The notes: generated by a model from the sequence alone, not told the origin. A DNA stretch of 64,000 nucleotides from Mangrovitalea sediminis (GCF_002514725.1 NZ_NTLB01000007.1:62001-126000), one strand, 5' to 3'; shown: positions 25,541 to 34,738, numbered from the stretch's first letter. Translations and numbers: made by a program.

Positions 25541-27061
25541 TCAGTTTTGCATGAGCGTGGAGGGCGCCAACGCGGCGCGATAACCGAGCGCTTCCACCAG
25601 ATGGCCCCGCTGGATACATTCGGACTGCGCCAGATCGGCAATAGTGCGCGCAACCCGCAGAATGCGGTGCATTGCACGGGCGGACAGGCCCAACCGGTTC
25701 ATGGCCTGCTCCAGCAAAGCGCGACTGCCATCGTCCAGCGCGCACGCCTGATTGAGGGCTGCCCCCACCAGATCCGCATTGCGGCAGCCACGCGTCAGCT
25801 GCGATTCCCTCGCTGCGTCGACCCGCTGACGAACGATATCCGAAGATTCTTCCGTTGGCGCCGCCGCCAACAGCACCTTGCCCTCCTGTACCGGAACCTC
25901 CACATGCAGATCGAAGCGATCGAGAAGCGGGCCGGACAGTTTGGTCTGATAACGCACCACCTGTTGCGGCGTGCAGCGGCAATCTATGGAGGGATGCCCC
26001 CGATAGCCGCAGGGACAGGGGTTCATGGCCGCAACCACCATAAAGCGTGCCGGATAGGTCACCTGAGATGCTGCTCGCGAAATCATGATCTGACCGGACT
26101 CCATCGGCTCACGCAGCACTTCCAGCACTTTTCGATCAAATTCCGGCAGCTCATCCAGAAAGAGCACGCCTTGATGCGCAAGCGAAATCTCACCGGGCCT
26201 CGGACTTGAGCCACCACCCACCAGGGCGACGGCCGACGCCGTATGATGCGGCGCCCGGTATGGCGGTTCCCGCCAGCGCTCGGGATCGATCTGCTGACCG
26301 GCAACGGAATGAATGGCCGCCACCGAGAGTGCCGCATCCTCCGCCAATGGTGGCAGGAGACCGGGCAAACGCTGCGCGAGCATGCTTTTGCCGGTTCCCG
26401 GCGGACCAAAGAATAAGAGGTTATGCCCGCCCGCCGCAGCGATTTCCAGGGCGCGCTTGGGCAGTTTCTGTCCCCGGACATCCGCCAGATCCGGGCCGCC
26501 CCGTCGGGGTGCTGCCCCCGAGTCCACCGGTTTGACCGCCGTCAGCGGTTCCTCGCCACACAAATGGGCACAGACTGCCAGCAGGTGTTTCGCGGTAAAG
26601 GTATCCTCACGACTGGAAAGCGCCGCCTCGGTGAGATTGGCGTGTGGCAGGACCAGTTGGCGACCGCTGCGACGGGCGGCAATCACGGCGGGCAACACGC
26701 CCCTGACGGGACGCAAAACGCCGTCCAGGGCCAGTTCCCCGACAAACTCGTGCTGGTCGATGCGATCCGCGGGCACCTGCCCCGACGCGACCAGAATCCC
26801 CAGCGCGATCGGTAAATCAAAGCGGCTACCTTCTTTCGGCAAATCGGCAGGGGCGAGATTGATCGTGATCCGGCGCGCCGGAAATTCAAAGCCGGCATTC
26901 ATCAAGGCACTGCGAACGCGGTCCTTGCTTTCCTTTACGGCGGTTTCCGGGAGGCCGACAATCGACAGTCCGGGCAGCCCATTGGAGAGGTGGATTTCAA
27001 CAGTGACGGCGGGCGCTTCAATGCCCACCCTTGCGCGGGTGCGTACGATAGCCAGAGTCAT
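25541..27061 (-). CDS. comM: ComM/YifB-family AAA+ ATPase (Mg-chelatase-like)
   Basis: The 506-residue protein has an N-terminal ChlI-like/Lon-protease-like domain (GLPGLSIVGLPETAVKESKD), a Walker A FGPPGTGKSMLAQRLPGLLPP (about residues 220-235), Walker B LFLDELPEF and the Cys-containing MNPCPCGYRGH region. ComM is a hexameric helicase that drives branch migration during natural transformation in Vibrio and relatives; elsewhere YifB is uncharacterised. The start at 27061 (MTLAIVRTRA) follows GGAAGGGA and matches homologues better than the longer frame. Confidence 0.93.
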   Translation of the reverse strand: MTLAIVRTRARVGIEAPAVTVEIHLSNGLPGLSIVGLPETAVKESKDRVRSALMNAGFEFPARRITINLAPADLPKEGSRFDLPIALGILVASGQVPADRIDQHEFVGELALDGVLRPVRGVLPAVIAARRSGRQLVLPHANLTEAALSSREDTFTAKHLLAVCAHLCGEEPLTAVKPVDSGAAPRRGGPDLADVRGQKLPKRALEIAAAGGHNLLFFGPPGTGKSMLAQRLPGLLPPLAEDAALSVAAIHSVAGQQIDPERWREPPYRAPHHTASAVALVGGGSSPRPGEISLAHQGVLFLDELPEFDRKVLEVLREPMESGQIMISRAASQVTYPARFMVVAAMNPCPCGYRGHPSIDCRCTPQQVVRYQTKLSGPLLDRFDLHVEVPVQEGKVLLAAAPTEESSDIVRQRVDAARESQLTRGCRNADLVGAALNQACALDDGSRALLEQAMNRLGLSARAMHRILRVARTIADLAQSECIQRGHLVEALGYRAALAPSTLMQN

Positions 27062-27173
27062 GGCATCCCTTCCATGCAATGTTATGAGAAAAGCGATATG
27101 GCGTGATGCGTCAAACCGATCGCATCACCGGGGCCCGGCGTCCTGCGCGAAGCCCCGTTTCACGCTGACAGGA

Positions 27174-27434
27174 TCAGTCCTTGTCCGCGGCGAGCATCTT
27201 TTCCAGCTCGGCGACCTGGCGTTCCAGAGCGTCCACCTTTTCACGGGTACGCTGGAGCACGGCGGACTGGGCATCGAACTCTTCCCGGGTCACCAGATCC
27301 AGGCGAGCCAGTGCCGACGATACCGCCGCGCGAGCATGCTGTTCGAAGTCTTCCCGCGCCGCACGCGCCATATCCGGCACGACACGACCGACCTGATCCT
27401 GCAACTGTGCAAAAAATTCATGCGGTGCTTTCAC
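27174..27434 (-). CDS. ubiK: UbiK accessory factor (YqiC/BMFP family)
   Basis: The 86-residue protein is of usual length and composition for UbiK. An N-terminal amphipathic helix (HEFFAQLQDQVGRVVPD) precedes a C-terminal coiled coil (LVTREEFDAQSAVLQRTREK to the end). UbiK helps the ubiquinone-synthesis complex under aerobic conditions and binds membranes in its family. It is divergent from glnK, sharing the 338-base region upstream. Confidence 0.88.
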   Translation of the reverse strand: MKAPHEFFAQLQDQVGRVVPDMARAAREDFEQHARAAVSSALARLDLVTREEFDAQSAVLQRTREKVDALERQVAELEKMLAADKD

Positions 27435-27530
27435 ACTTTTTGCCCTCTACGCGCTACCCTGTGAACGATGGCGCCGATTCTAGCACAGCCTGGCACCGGC
27501 TGCGGTTGATTGCCTCATTGGTGATCACTA

Positions 27531-27547
27531 CGCACTCAATTGGTTCA
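27531..27547 (+). promoter_or_regulatory. NtrC-binding-site-like sequence (distal)
   Basis: CGCACTCAATTGGTTCA matches about 14 of 17 positions of the NtrC consensus TGCACTAWWWTGGTGCA. Its centre is 30 bases (about three helix turns) upstream of a better site at 27561-27577, the spacing expected for cooperative NtrC dimers. Confidence 0.6.
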
Positions 27548-27560
27548 TACTGCAGGTCTG

Positions 27561-27577
27561 AGCGCTATAATGGTGCA
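27561..27577 (+). promoter_or_regulatory. NtrC-binding-site-like sequence (proximal)
   Basis: AGCGCTATAATGGTGCA matches about 15 of 17 positions of the NtrC consensus. It lies roughly 80 bases upstream of a sigma-54 promoter, a normal enhancer distance. Confidence 0.7.
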
Positions 27578-27640
27578 CCAAAGTGACCCAATACAGGGCC
27601 ATCATCAATCAACATATTGTTTATCCTAACTTTTTTTGCG

Positions 27641-27657
27641 TTGGCACAAGGGATGCT
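27641..27657 (+). promoter_or_regulatory. Sigma-54 (RpoN) promoter of glnK-amtB
   Basis: TTGGCACAAGGGATGCT contains the invariant GG (27643-27644) and GC (27655-27656) at the required GG-N10-GC spacing and a perfect TGGCAC -24 element. Transcription should begin about 12 bases later, near 27668, leaving a leader of about 105 bases before glnK. With the two NtrC-like sites it shows classical nitrogen-starvation control. Confidence 0.82.
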
Positions 27658-27748
27658 AAGACGTTCGCACACTGTCCGCACGACAATCGGTGCGATCAGA
27701 AGGGCATCCCGGACTCCTCGCCGGGTTTCCCGGTGAAGTTCCTTTTAA

Positions 27749-28111
<363 letters not shown>

Positions 28112-28218
28112 TAAAGGTTTAGCCAACACCGAGCAGCCAACGCAAAAAACCTTCTTTCCGAAAGCCTAGTGCGGAAGGCTTGATGGGAAAGTCCGATTCC
28201 GGGATTCACCTCCAGTGA

Positions 28219-28232
28219 CCGGCCTTGGCCGG
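28219..28232 (+). other. Short GC-rich hairpin between glnK and amtB
   Basis: CCGGCC-TT-GGCCGG can form a 6-bp stem with a very tight loop in the 241-base gap between glnK and amtB. It has no T-run. It might lower readthrough into amtB or stabilise the glnK message; no second sigma-54 promoter was seen in the gap. Confidence 0.3.
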
Positions 28233-28352
28233 ACACAACGGGGAAGTTGCGTCCAGCGATTACGAAATCCGGAACTGACATTTCGCATCGACGGTTGCGC
28301 CGGTATCGAACTGCTTCGACAAACCGACGAGAAGATCATAGGAGCGACAATA

Positions 28353-29630
28353 ATGCGCCATATGTCTAAAGCCCTTATAGCCCTGGGACTGCTGAGTTTC
28401 AGCAGTCTCTCACTGGCAGACACGCCAACGCTCAACTCGGGCGATACAGCGTGGATGCTGACCTCGACAGCCCTTGTTCTGTTCATGACCATTCCAGGTC
28501 TGGCCCTGTTCTATGGCGGCATGGTCCGCAAGAAGAACGTCCTGGCCACCATGATGCAGAGCTTTGCGATCACCTGCATCGTCACCATCCTGTGGATGGT
28601 CGCGGGTTACTCCATCGCCTTCGACAGCGGTAATGCCTTCATGGGCGGCCTGAGCAAGATGTTCTTGCACGGCATCGGTGTCGACACCCTTCAGGGCACT
28701 ATCCCCGAGTCCCTGTTCATGGTCTTCCAGATGACCTTCGCCATCATCACCCCGGCGCTGATCACCGGTGCCTTCGCTGACCGCATGAAGTTCTCCGCCA
28801 TGCTGTGGTTCATGGGCATCTGGGTTCTCGTCGTCTACTCTCCGATCTGTCACTGGGTCTGGGGCGGCGGCTGGCTGGGCAACAAAGGCATTCTGGACTT
28901 CGCCGGCGGCACCGTTGTACACATCAACGCCGGTATTGCCGGTCTGGTCTGTGCCCTGGTTCTCGGCAAGCGTGTGGGCTTCGGCAAAGAATCCATGGCG
29001 CCGCACAACCTGGTCCTGACCGTTATCGGTGCAGCCATGCTGTGGGTAGGCTGGTTCGGCTTCAATGCCGGTTCGGAACTGGCGGCTGACGGCCGTGCGG
29101 CAATGGCCATGACCGTAACCCAGATCGCTACCGCTGCAGCGGCCCTGGGCTGGATGTTCGCTGAGTGGATCGTCAAAGGAAAGCCGAGCGTTCTGGGTAT
29201 CGCTTCCGGTGCCGTCGCTGGCCTGGTCGCCATCACTCCGGCTTCCGGCTTCGTTGGCCCGATGGGCTCGCTCTGGATCGGTATCGCAGCTGGCGTGATC
29301 TGCTACTGGGGCGCCACTGGCCTGAAGCACATGCTGGGCTACGACGATTCCCTGGACTGCTTCGGTGTACACGGTATCGGCGGTATCGTCGGCGCCATCC
29401 TGACTGGTGTGTTCGCACTGAAAGGTATTGGCGGCACTTCAGGTCTGATCGAAGGCAATGCCGGCCAGGTCGTCACCCAGATTCTGGGTGTCTGCGCAAC
29501 GCTGGTGTACAGCGGCGTTCTCACCTACATCATCCTTAAAGTCCTGGATGTCACCATCGGCCTGCGCGTCAGCACTGACGAAGAGCGCGAAGGTCTGGAC
29601 GTCGCACTCCACGGCGAACGGGTTGAATAA
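28353..29630 (+). CDS. amtB: Ammonium transporter AmtB
   Basis: The 425-residue channel starts with a cleavable signal peptide (ALGLLSFSSLSLA, cleavage near residue 22) followed by 11 membrane segments. Family features include ALFYGGMVRKKN after the first segment, FAFADRMKF-like GAFADRMKFSAML, FAGGTVVHINAGIAGLV with one of the pore His residues, and DCFGVHGIGGIVGAILTG with the second. I chose the ATG at 28353 because AGGAG lies eight bases upstream; the frame is open further but that part is not family-like. It is co-regulated with glnK, whose product gates it. Confidence 0.96.
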   Translation: MRHMSKALIALGLLSFSSLSLADTPTLNSGDTAWMLTSTALVLFMTIPGLALFYGGMVRKKNVLATMMQSFAITCIVTILWMVAGYSIAFDSGNAFMGGLSKMFLHGIGVDTLQGTIPESLFMVFQMTFAIITPALITGAFADRMKFSAMLWFMGIWVLVVYSPICHWVWGGGWLGNKGILDFAGGTVVHINAGIAGLVCALVLGKRVGFGKESMAPHNLVLTVIGAAMLWVGWFGFNAGSELAADGRAAMAMTVTQIATAAAALGWMFAEWIVKGKPSVLGIASGAVAGLVAITPASGFVGPMGSLWIGIAAGVICYWGATGLKHMLGYDDSLDCFGVHGIGGIVGAILTGVFALKGIGGTSGLIEGNAGQVVTQILGVCATLVYSGVLTYIILKVLDVTIGLRVSTDEEREGLDVALHGERVE

Positions 29631-29667
29631 TTAAAGGCTAGCGCTGAAGCCTTACAACAACGCAAAA

Positions 29668-29703
29668 GAAAGGGGTGCCCCATAGCGGGAGCCCCTTTTT
29701 TTG
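29668..29703 (+). terminator. Intrinsic terminator after amtB
   Basis: AAAGGGG and CCCCTTT form the stem base around a partly paired loop (TGCCCC..GGGAG), followed by a run of eight or so T. It lies 40 bases after the amtB stop. Confidence 0.82.
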
Positions 29704-29739
29704 TTTGCCAATTTAGTCGCAACACCGGAACGTCGATGG

Positions 29740-29774
29740 GTAGGCCGCAATAACCGAAGGGCATTGCGCCCTAC
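29740..29774 (+). repeat. REP-like palindromic repeat, copy 1
   Basis: This 35-base imperfect palindrome reads GTAGGCCGCAATAACCGAAG and then GGCATTGCGCCCTAC. The outer arms pair (GTAGG-CGCAAT with ATTGCG-CCTAC). Two further copies occur at 36440-36470 and 36565-36595. Dispersed elements of this form are typical REP sequences in gammaproteobacteria. It sits between amtB and the amtB relic. Confidence 0.85.
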
Positions 29775-29775
29775 A

Positions 29776-29835
29776 TGATCTGGATGTTGCACTCCAGGGC
29801 GAGCGCGTCGGGTAAGTCAAAGGCTAGTGCTGTAA
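29776..29835 (+). pseudogene. Degenerate duplicate of the amtB 3' end
   Basis: The frame GAT CTG GAT GTT GCA CTC CAG... ends in TAA and encodes DLDVALQGERVG, almost the same as the true AmtB end (GLDVALHGERVE). The similarity continues past the stop for about 25 bases (CAAAGGCTAGTGCTG against TAAAGGCTAGCGCTG). About 80% of the 57 aligned bases agree. Nothing upstream of this stretch resembles amtB; it abuts the REP copy. It is best explained as the remains of a second amtB gene, or of a duplication that has decayed. Confidence 0.72.
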
Positions 29836-29843
29836 CATAACTA

Positions 29844-29876
29844 AAAAAGGGCGCCCTACGATGGGGCGCCCTTTTT
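29844..29876. terminator. Strong bidirectional intrinsic terminator
   Basis: AAAAAGGGCGCCC and GGGCGCCCTTTTT form a 13-bp stem with a loop of about 7 bases. It follows the amtB relic on the plus strand and the stop of speE on the minus strand (22 bases away), so it probably serves speE now. Confidence 0.9.
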
Positions 29877-29897
29877 ATTGACGGCAGGGTTAGACCT

Positions 29898-30758
29898 TCA
29901 GCCTTCCAGCAAATCCACCATGAACTGCGGCTGGGCCAGGGCGCCACGGTGAATGTCGGCGTTGTAATAACGAGTCACGAACGGGCGATCGGTTGCATCC
30001 TCCTCGCGGAAATACTGCAACGGAATCTGCTTGCCACCCATGGTGCAACTCCACCAGCCTGTCGGGTAGACCGGCTGCGGGAACGGCAGGGTGCGCACAT
30101 GGCTGAACCCGGCTTCGCGCATGTCCTTGTGGATGTCGCGGATAATGGTTTCGGCATGCAGCAGAGGGGATTCGCTCTGTTGCACGATGATGCCGCCGTC
30201 CCGCAGGGCCAGCATACAGTCACGATAGAAATCCACCGCGAACAGCCCTTCGGCCGGACCTACCGGATCCGTACTGTCGACGATGATGATGTCCACACTG
30301 TTCGGTTCGATGTCGCGCATCCATTGGATGCCGTCACCAAAGAAGAAGTTAGCGCGGGGATCGTTATTGGAGGTGCACAACTCCGGGAAATACTGCTCGG
30401 ACACCCGCGTCACACGCTCATCGATCTCCACCTGCCAGGCTTCCTCGACACCCGGATGCTTGAGCACCTCTTTCAGGGTACCGCAGTCACCACCGCCGAC
30501 GATCACGACCTTCTTCGGGTTCTTGTGGGTAAACAGCGCCGGATGCGTCATCATCTCGTGGTAGAGAAAGTTGTCGCGCTCCGTCAACATGACGCAGCCA
30601 TCGATCACCATCAGCTTGCCGAAGGTTTCGGTATCGAAAACCTCCAGATGCTGATAGGCCGTCTGCTCTTCATGCAGCCGACCGCGAATCTTAAGGGAAA
30701 ATGCCGTACCTTCGTCCTGGAACACCTCGGTGAACCAGTCATCGTTCAATTGCGCCAT
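29898..30758 (-). CDS. speE: Spermidine synthase (polyamine aminopropyltransferase)
   Basis: The 286-residue enzyme transfers an aminopropyl group from decarboxylated SAM to putrescine. The family motifs are VVIVGGGDCGTLKEVLKHP (about residues 80-98), VEIDERV, IIIVDSTDPVGPAEGLF and QSESPLLH. The start at 30758 (MAQLNDDWFTEVF) is preceded by GGAGGTTGTCCC; the longer upstream frame runs through the promoter and into speA and is not real. It is divergent from speA, which supplies agmatine for putrescine. Confidence 0.96.
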   Translation of the reverse strand: MAQLNDDWFTEVFQDEGTAFSLKIRGRLHEEQTAYQHLEVFDTETFGKLMVIDGCVMLTERDNFLYHEMMTHPALFTHKNPKKVVIVGGGDCGTLKEVLKHPGVEEAWQVEIDERVTRVSEQYFPELCTSNNDPRANFFFGDGIQWMRDIEPNSVDIIIVDSTDPVGPAEGLFAVDFYRDCMLALRDGGIIVQQSESPLLHAETIIRDIHKDMREAGFSHVRTLPFPQPVYPTGWWSCTMGGKQIPLQYFREEDATDRPFVTRYYNADIHRGALAQPQFMVDLLEG

Positions 30759-30923
30759 GGGACAACCTCCTGAACAGTGCGAGAGAGCAAAGGCGTTATT
30801 GTATGACGGGACCAGACCATACAGAACATTTATGTCGTCAGCGCATTTCCCTATACAATGGCAATCCGCGCCCTTCCTGGCGCCCGGCGACACATGCCCC
30901 GGCCTGAGAGGAACTGACCAACG

Positions 30924-32834
30924 ATGATCCGCAACACCCGCGACAAAGCCCTGGACGCCTACAACATCCCCTACTGGAGCGACGGCTACATTGACGTCAA
31001 CCCAGCCGGCGAAGTCATTATCAGGCCCCACAGGGACAACAGTCCGGCGCAGGTGAATTTGCCGCAGTTGGTACGGGAGCTCGCGACCCGGGACCTGCAG
31101 ATGCCGGTCCTGTTGCGATTCAGCGATATCCTGCACGATCGCGTCAATACCCTGTGCGGGGCCTTCAACCAGGTGTCGCACCAGGAAGGATATCGCGGGC
31201 GTTACACCGCCGTTTACCCGATCAAGGTCAACCAGCAACGCCGCGTGGTGGAGGAAATCCTGCGCAGCGAGCCTGCGGCGACGGACGGACAAATCGGCCT
31301 TGAGGCAGGCAGCAAGCCGGAGCTGATGGCGGTTCTCGCCCTCTCCCAGCGCCCTGGTTCCGTGATTATCTGTAACGGTTACAAGGACCGGGAGTACATC
31401 CGCCTGGCCCTGATCGGTCGCCGTCTGGGCCACCGGGTGCATATCGTCGTCGAGAAACAGTCGGAATTGCGCCTGATCCTGGAAGAATCCAAGGCACTCG
31501 GTGTACAGCCGCTGATCGGCATCCGCGCCCGCCTGTCGAGCATCGGCAAGGGAAATTGGCAGAACACCGGTGGCGAGAAATCCAAATTCGGGCTTTCCGC
31601 CTCACAGATTCTCGATGTCGTGTCTTTGTTGCGCCAGAATGACGCACTCGAGAGCCTGCAACTGCTTCATTTCCATCTCGGTTCCCAGATCGCCAATATT
31701 CGCGATATCCAAACCGGCCTGAAGGAATGTGCCCGTTTCTACAGCGAGCTACACGCCCTGGGCGCACCGATTGCGACCATCGACATCGGCGGCGGACTGG
31801 GCATCGACTACGAAGGCACCCGTTCGCGCAGTGCCTGCTCGATCAACTACAGCGTGTCCGAATACGCTTATAACGTGATCCACACCCTGCGTGAAGAATG
31901 CGATCAGGCGGGAGTGCCGCATCCGGACGTCATCAGCGAGTCCGGCCGTGCAATGACCGCCCATCATGCCGTTCTGGTGACCAATGTCATCGATGTCGAG
32001 TCACCCGAAGTGACGGTGCCCGAGGCACCTTCCGGCGATGCACCGGCGCCGCTACGCGACCTGTGGACCGACTATCGGGACCTGCTGGACGGTACCGGCC
32101 GGCGTTCCATGGTCGAGATCTATCACGACGTGGTGCACGCCATCAGCGACGTCCACACCCAGTTCGCGCACAGCCAGCTCAGCCTCGATGACCGCGCGCA
32201 GGCGGAGCGTATTTACCTGGCCACCTGCCTGCATCTGCGTACACATCTCAATTCGGATAACCGGATGCACCGGGAAATCATCGACGAATTGCACGAGAAA
32301 CTGGCCGATAAGTTGTTCGTGAACTTCTCGCTGTTCCAGTCGCTGCCGGACGTCTGGGGCATCGATCAGATATTCCCGATTCTACCCATTGAGAACCTCC
32401 ACGAGCCGGTGACCCGTCGCGGGGTAATCCAGGACATCACCTGCGACTCGGACGGCCGGGTCGACCAGTATGTCGACGGCAGCGGAATCGAGACCACATT
32501 GCCATTGCCGGAAGTGCCGCCCGGTAAGGAACGCCTGCTGGGTTTCTTCCTCACCGGCGCCTATCAGGAAATCCTGGGCGATATGCACAACCTGTTTGGC
32601 GACACGAACTCGGTCGACATTGCGATCGACAGCGAAGGGCACTACCGGATCGACCATCCCATCGCCGGCGACACCGTCGAAAAGATCCTGCGCTATGTAA
32701 ACTTCGATCCGGAGAGCCTGATCGACAGCTACCGGGAACAGCTCGCGCGCGCCGAACTGGATACCGGTGAGCAAGCCGCCCTGCTCCAGGAACTGGAACA
32801 GGGACTTCGCGGCTACACCTACCTGGAAGAATGA
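30924..32834 (+). CDS. speA: Biosynthetic arginine decarboxylase
   Basis: The 636-residue PLP enzyme makes agmatine from arginine, the first step to putrescine. The PLP-lysine segment is YPIKVNQQRRVVEEI (about residues 97-111), and the conserved GLEAGSKPELMAVLAL, LHFHLGSQIANIRD and DIGGGLGIDYEGT blocks are all present. E. coli SpeA is 658 residues. An agmatine hydrolase gene is not in the window. It is divergent from speE across 165 bases. Confidence 0.97.
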   Translation: MIRNTRDKALDAYNIPYWSDGYIDVNPAGEVIIRPHRDNSPAQVNLPQLVRELATRDLQMPVLLRFSDILHDRVNTLCGAFNQVSHQEGYRGRYTAVYPIKVNQQRRVVEEILRSEPAATDGQIGLEAGSKPELMAVLALSQRPGSVIICNGYKDREYIRLALIGRRLGHRVHIVVEKQSELRLILEESKALGVQPLIGIRARLSSIGKGNWQNTGGEKSKFGLSASQILDVVSLLRQNDALESLQLLHFHLGSQIANIRDIQTGLKECARFYSELHALGAPIATIDIGGGLGIDYEGTRSRSACSINYSVSEYAYNVIHTLREECDQAGVPHPDVISESGRAMTAHHAVLVTNVIDVESPEVTVPEAPSGDAPAPLRDLWTDYRDLLDGTGRRSMVEIYHDVVHAISDVHTQFAHSQLSLDDRAQAERIYLATCLHLRTHLNSDNRMHREIIDELHEKLADKLFVNFSLFQSLPDVWGIDQIFPILPIENLHEPVTRRGVIQDITCDSDGRVDQYVDGSGIETTLPLPEVPPGKERLLGFFLTGAYQEILGDMHNLFGDTNSVDIAIDSEGHYRIDHPIAGDTVEKILRYVNFDPESLIDSYREQLARAELDTGEQAALLQELEQGLRGYTYLEE

Positions 32835-32850
32835 CCCTGAACGAGTGACG

Positions 32851-33603
32851 CTAGCGGACGGAGTAGCCACTGACCATGATGTCATTGGCCTCCGCCTGAC
32901 CGAAGAAGTCCGCAAACCAGACGTTGTCGATGCGTTCCGTCAGTGCGACGAGGTTGCCGCAGCGCCGGATGTAATCCTTCAGCGGACTTTCCAGCGGGGC
33001 ATGCAGCACATTGCACAGCAAGCCATATAGCGTGGCATCGACCGTCGACGGCTGAGAGCCCATCAAATAGGGTTTGTCACCCAGAAACTCACTGACCGCG
33101 TGCATATCCTGATTGGCCAATTCGTAGATCTGGTGCGGCAGATGACGCCCCATACCCTGCCCCATCAGTTCCTCGCGCATGTGACGCTTGACGAGCATCC
33201 CAACCAGAGGCCGCAAAGCCAGCGGCATATGGCCAAACACGCCTCTCAGGGTCCGAGCCTGATTGCTGCCGACCCAGCGGTCATACACCAGGGCCCAGTA
33301 ATAGTGCTCTTCCAACATAATGGAAAAAGCATGGGACTCGGCGCGTTCGAGCGAAGACAAACCCTGGTCGAGCCCCACCTCATAGCGGCTCGACAGGAAT
33401 TCGATAATGTGACGGGAGTCGGAGACGGTTTCCCCGTCCGCTTCAACGTAGGGAACCTTACCCCGAGGCGTTCGCCGCAGGTCGGTGACCTCGCGCACCT
33501 GGTACTCGAGGCCGGTCATACGCAACCAGCACTCCAGTTTCAGGCAGAAGGGACTGGGATTCGGCAAACCCCAAATACGAGGAAACTGATACAGGAGAAT
33601 CAT
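32851..33603 (-). CDS. Glutathione S-transferase-like protein (Fax/metaxin type)
   Basis: The 250-residue protein has a thioredoxin-fold N-terminal domain (MILLYQFPRIWGLPNPSPFC, then KLECWLRM) with a PSPFC motif in place of a classical catalytic Tyr or Ser. A Fax-like linker follows (GKVPYVEADGETVSDSRHII), then an all-helical C-terminal domain (with DKPYLMGSQPSTVDATLYGL). Such proteins are usually described as glutathione S-transferase family without known substrate. It lies tail to tail with speA, 16 bases apart. Confidence 0.85.
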   Translation of the reverse strand: MILLYQFPRIWGLPNPSPFCLKLECWLRMTGLEYQVREVTDLRRTPRGKVPYVEADGETVSDSRHIIEFLSSRYEVGLDQGLSSLERAESHAFSIMLEEHYYWALVYDRWVGSNQARTLRGVFGHMPLALRPLVGMLVKRHMREELMGQGMGRHLPHQIYELANQDMHAVSEFLGDKPYLMGSQPSTVDATLYGLLCNVLHAPLESPLKDYIRRCGNLVALTERIDNVWFADFFGQAEANDIMVSGYSVR

Positions 33604-33694
33604 GCGGAACTCCTTGTTCAGCAGGCCATATCAGGTTAACAGGTCACTGAAACCATCATTTCACAGCGACACGGGGATTGCCAGATAGAACGGG

Positions 33695-34738
33695 TCAATC
33701 TGCCGGCCCATTCTGGGCCCGGTAGGCGGAAGGAGAAAGGCCGGTCCATTTGCGGAAGGCACGGCCGAAATTGGAGGGGTCGGTATAGCCAAGAGCCTGC
33801 GCGATCTCGTCGACCGAACGCCGGCCCTGACGCAACATGCGCTGGGCTCTGGTCAGCCGGACCTCGGCCAGGAGATTCTGGAAACTGGTGTCATGCTGCT
33901 GTAGTTGCCGGCGCAACGTACGCGGCGTGGTGAACAGGCGCTGCGCGACGGTCTCCATGGTCGGCAACGTATCGCCGCTGTTCTCGAGCAAACGGCGCAC
34001 CCGGATCAGGATGGACTCGCGCGCTCCCAGAGAGCGAAGCTCCTCTTCGCATTGCTGTTCGGCCAAACGCTTGGCGACCGGATTGGCCAACGCCATTGGT
34101 AAGGCCAGGTTATCCTTGCGGAAACGCAGCTGATTGACGCCGGTGTCGAACGTTAAGGCATCGTAGAAGTGGCGCCGGTATTCATCGCCATAGGCCGGCT
34201 CCGGATAACTTATCCGGCAACTGCCGCCATAAAGCAACTTGAGACCGAAAAGCAGGCTGTTCACATCCATCACACTGACAAACAGCGCTTCGATCAGGAA
34301 GGGCCGCAAGTCACCCAGCCCCACTCGCTCATCCAACTCGATCACCGCATCCTCGCCCTCGATAAAGAAGCGCAGATCAATGCTTGAAAAGCGGATCTTG
34401 TAATACTTGATCAGCAGTTGCAGTGCTTCCTCGATGTTCGCACTGCTAACGGCCGCCTGGGACAAGGCGCCGTGCGTGGTGAACTTGAGACGTTCGCCGA
34501 AATGCAGACCGAGCGCCGGATCGCCGGTCATGTCCAGGGCCGCCCGCACCAGACGCTCGAATTCGTCCAGCCTCAGGTGGTTATCCGGATCGCGCAACAA
34601 TCGCGGCGGCAACCCGGCCGCATCGAGCAGAGCGTCTCCGCTACATCCTTTATCAACGGCCAGCTGGTACAGAATTTCGGCATAGTGCGCACGAATAAAA
34701 GTGTCGGTCGACACACTGACTCCAAGAATGAGGTGCAT
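33695..34738 (-). CDS. AraC-family regulator with an arabinose-binding-like N-terminal domain (OruR/ArgR type)
   Basis: The protein of about 347 residues has the AraC_binding_2-type N-terminal domain (RAHYAEILYQLAVDKG, DPALGLHFGERLKFTTHGAL) and a C-terminal double helix-turn-helix (METVAQRLFTTPRTLRRQL and RSVDEIAQALGYTDPSNFGRAF). Homologues control, for example, ornithine or lipid-related catabolism; the target here is unknown. The start is uncertain: the ATG at 34738 lacks a ribosome-binding site, and a GTG at 34714 (VSTDTFIRAHY) follows TTGGAG at five bases and may be the true start. Confidence 0.87.
   Translation of the reverse strand: MHLILGVSVSTDTFIRAHYAEILYQLAVDKGCSGDALLDAAGLPPRLLRDPDNHLRLDEFERLVRAALDMTGDPALGLHFGERLKFTTHGALSQAAVSSANIEEALQLLIKYYKIRFSSIDLRFFIEGEDAVIELDERVGLGDLRPFLIEALFVSVMDVNSLLFGLKLLYGGSCRISYPEPAYGDEYRRHFYDALTFDTGVNQLRFRKDNLALPMALANPVAKRLAEQQCEEELRSLGARESILIRVRRLLENSGDTLPTMETVAQRLFTTPRTLRRQLQQHDTSFQNLLAEVRLTRAQRMLRQGRRSVDEIAQALGYTDPSNFGRAFRKWTGLSPSAYRAQNGPAD

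Noticed and set aside
26313..27464. A 383-codon plus-strand frame antisense to comM and ubiK
   Set aside because: It spans two well-recognised minus-strand genes and their intergenic region and has no homologue-like features.
28112..28352. A second sigma-54 promoter in front of amtB
   Set aside because: No GG-N10-GC element with a TGGCAC-like -24 was seen in the gap; amtB is most likely read from the glnK promoter.
30759..31442. N-terminal extension of the speE frame
   Set aside because: It would run through the speE-speA promoter region and into speA; the start at 30758 has a Shine-Dalgarno sequence and fits homologues.
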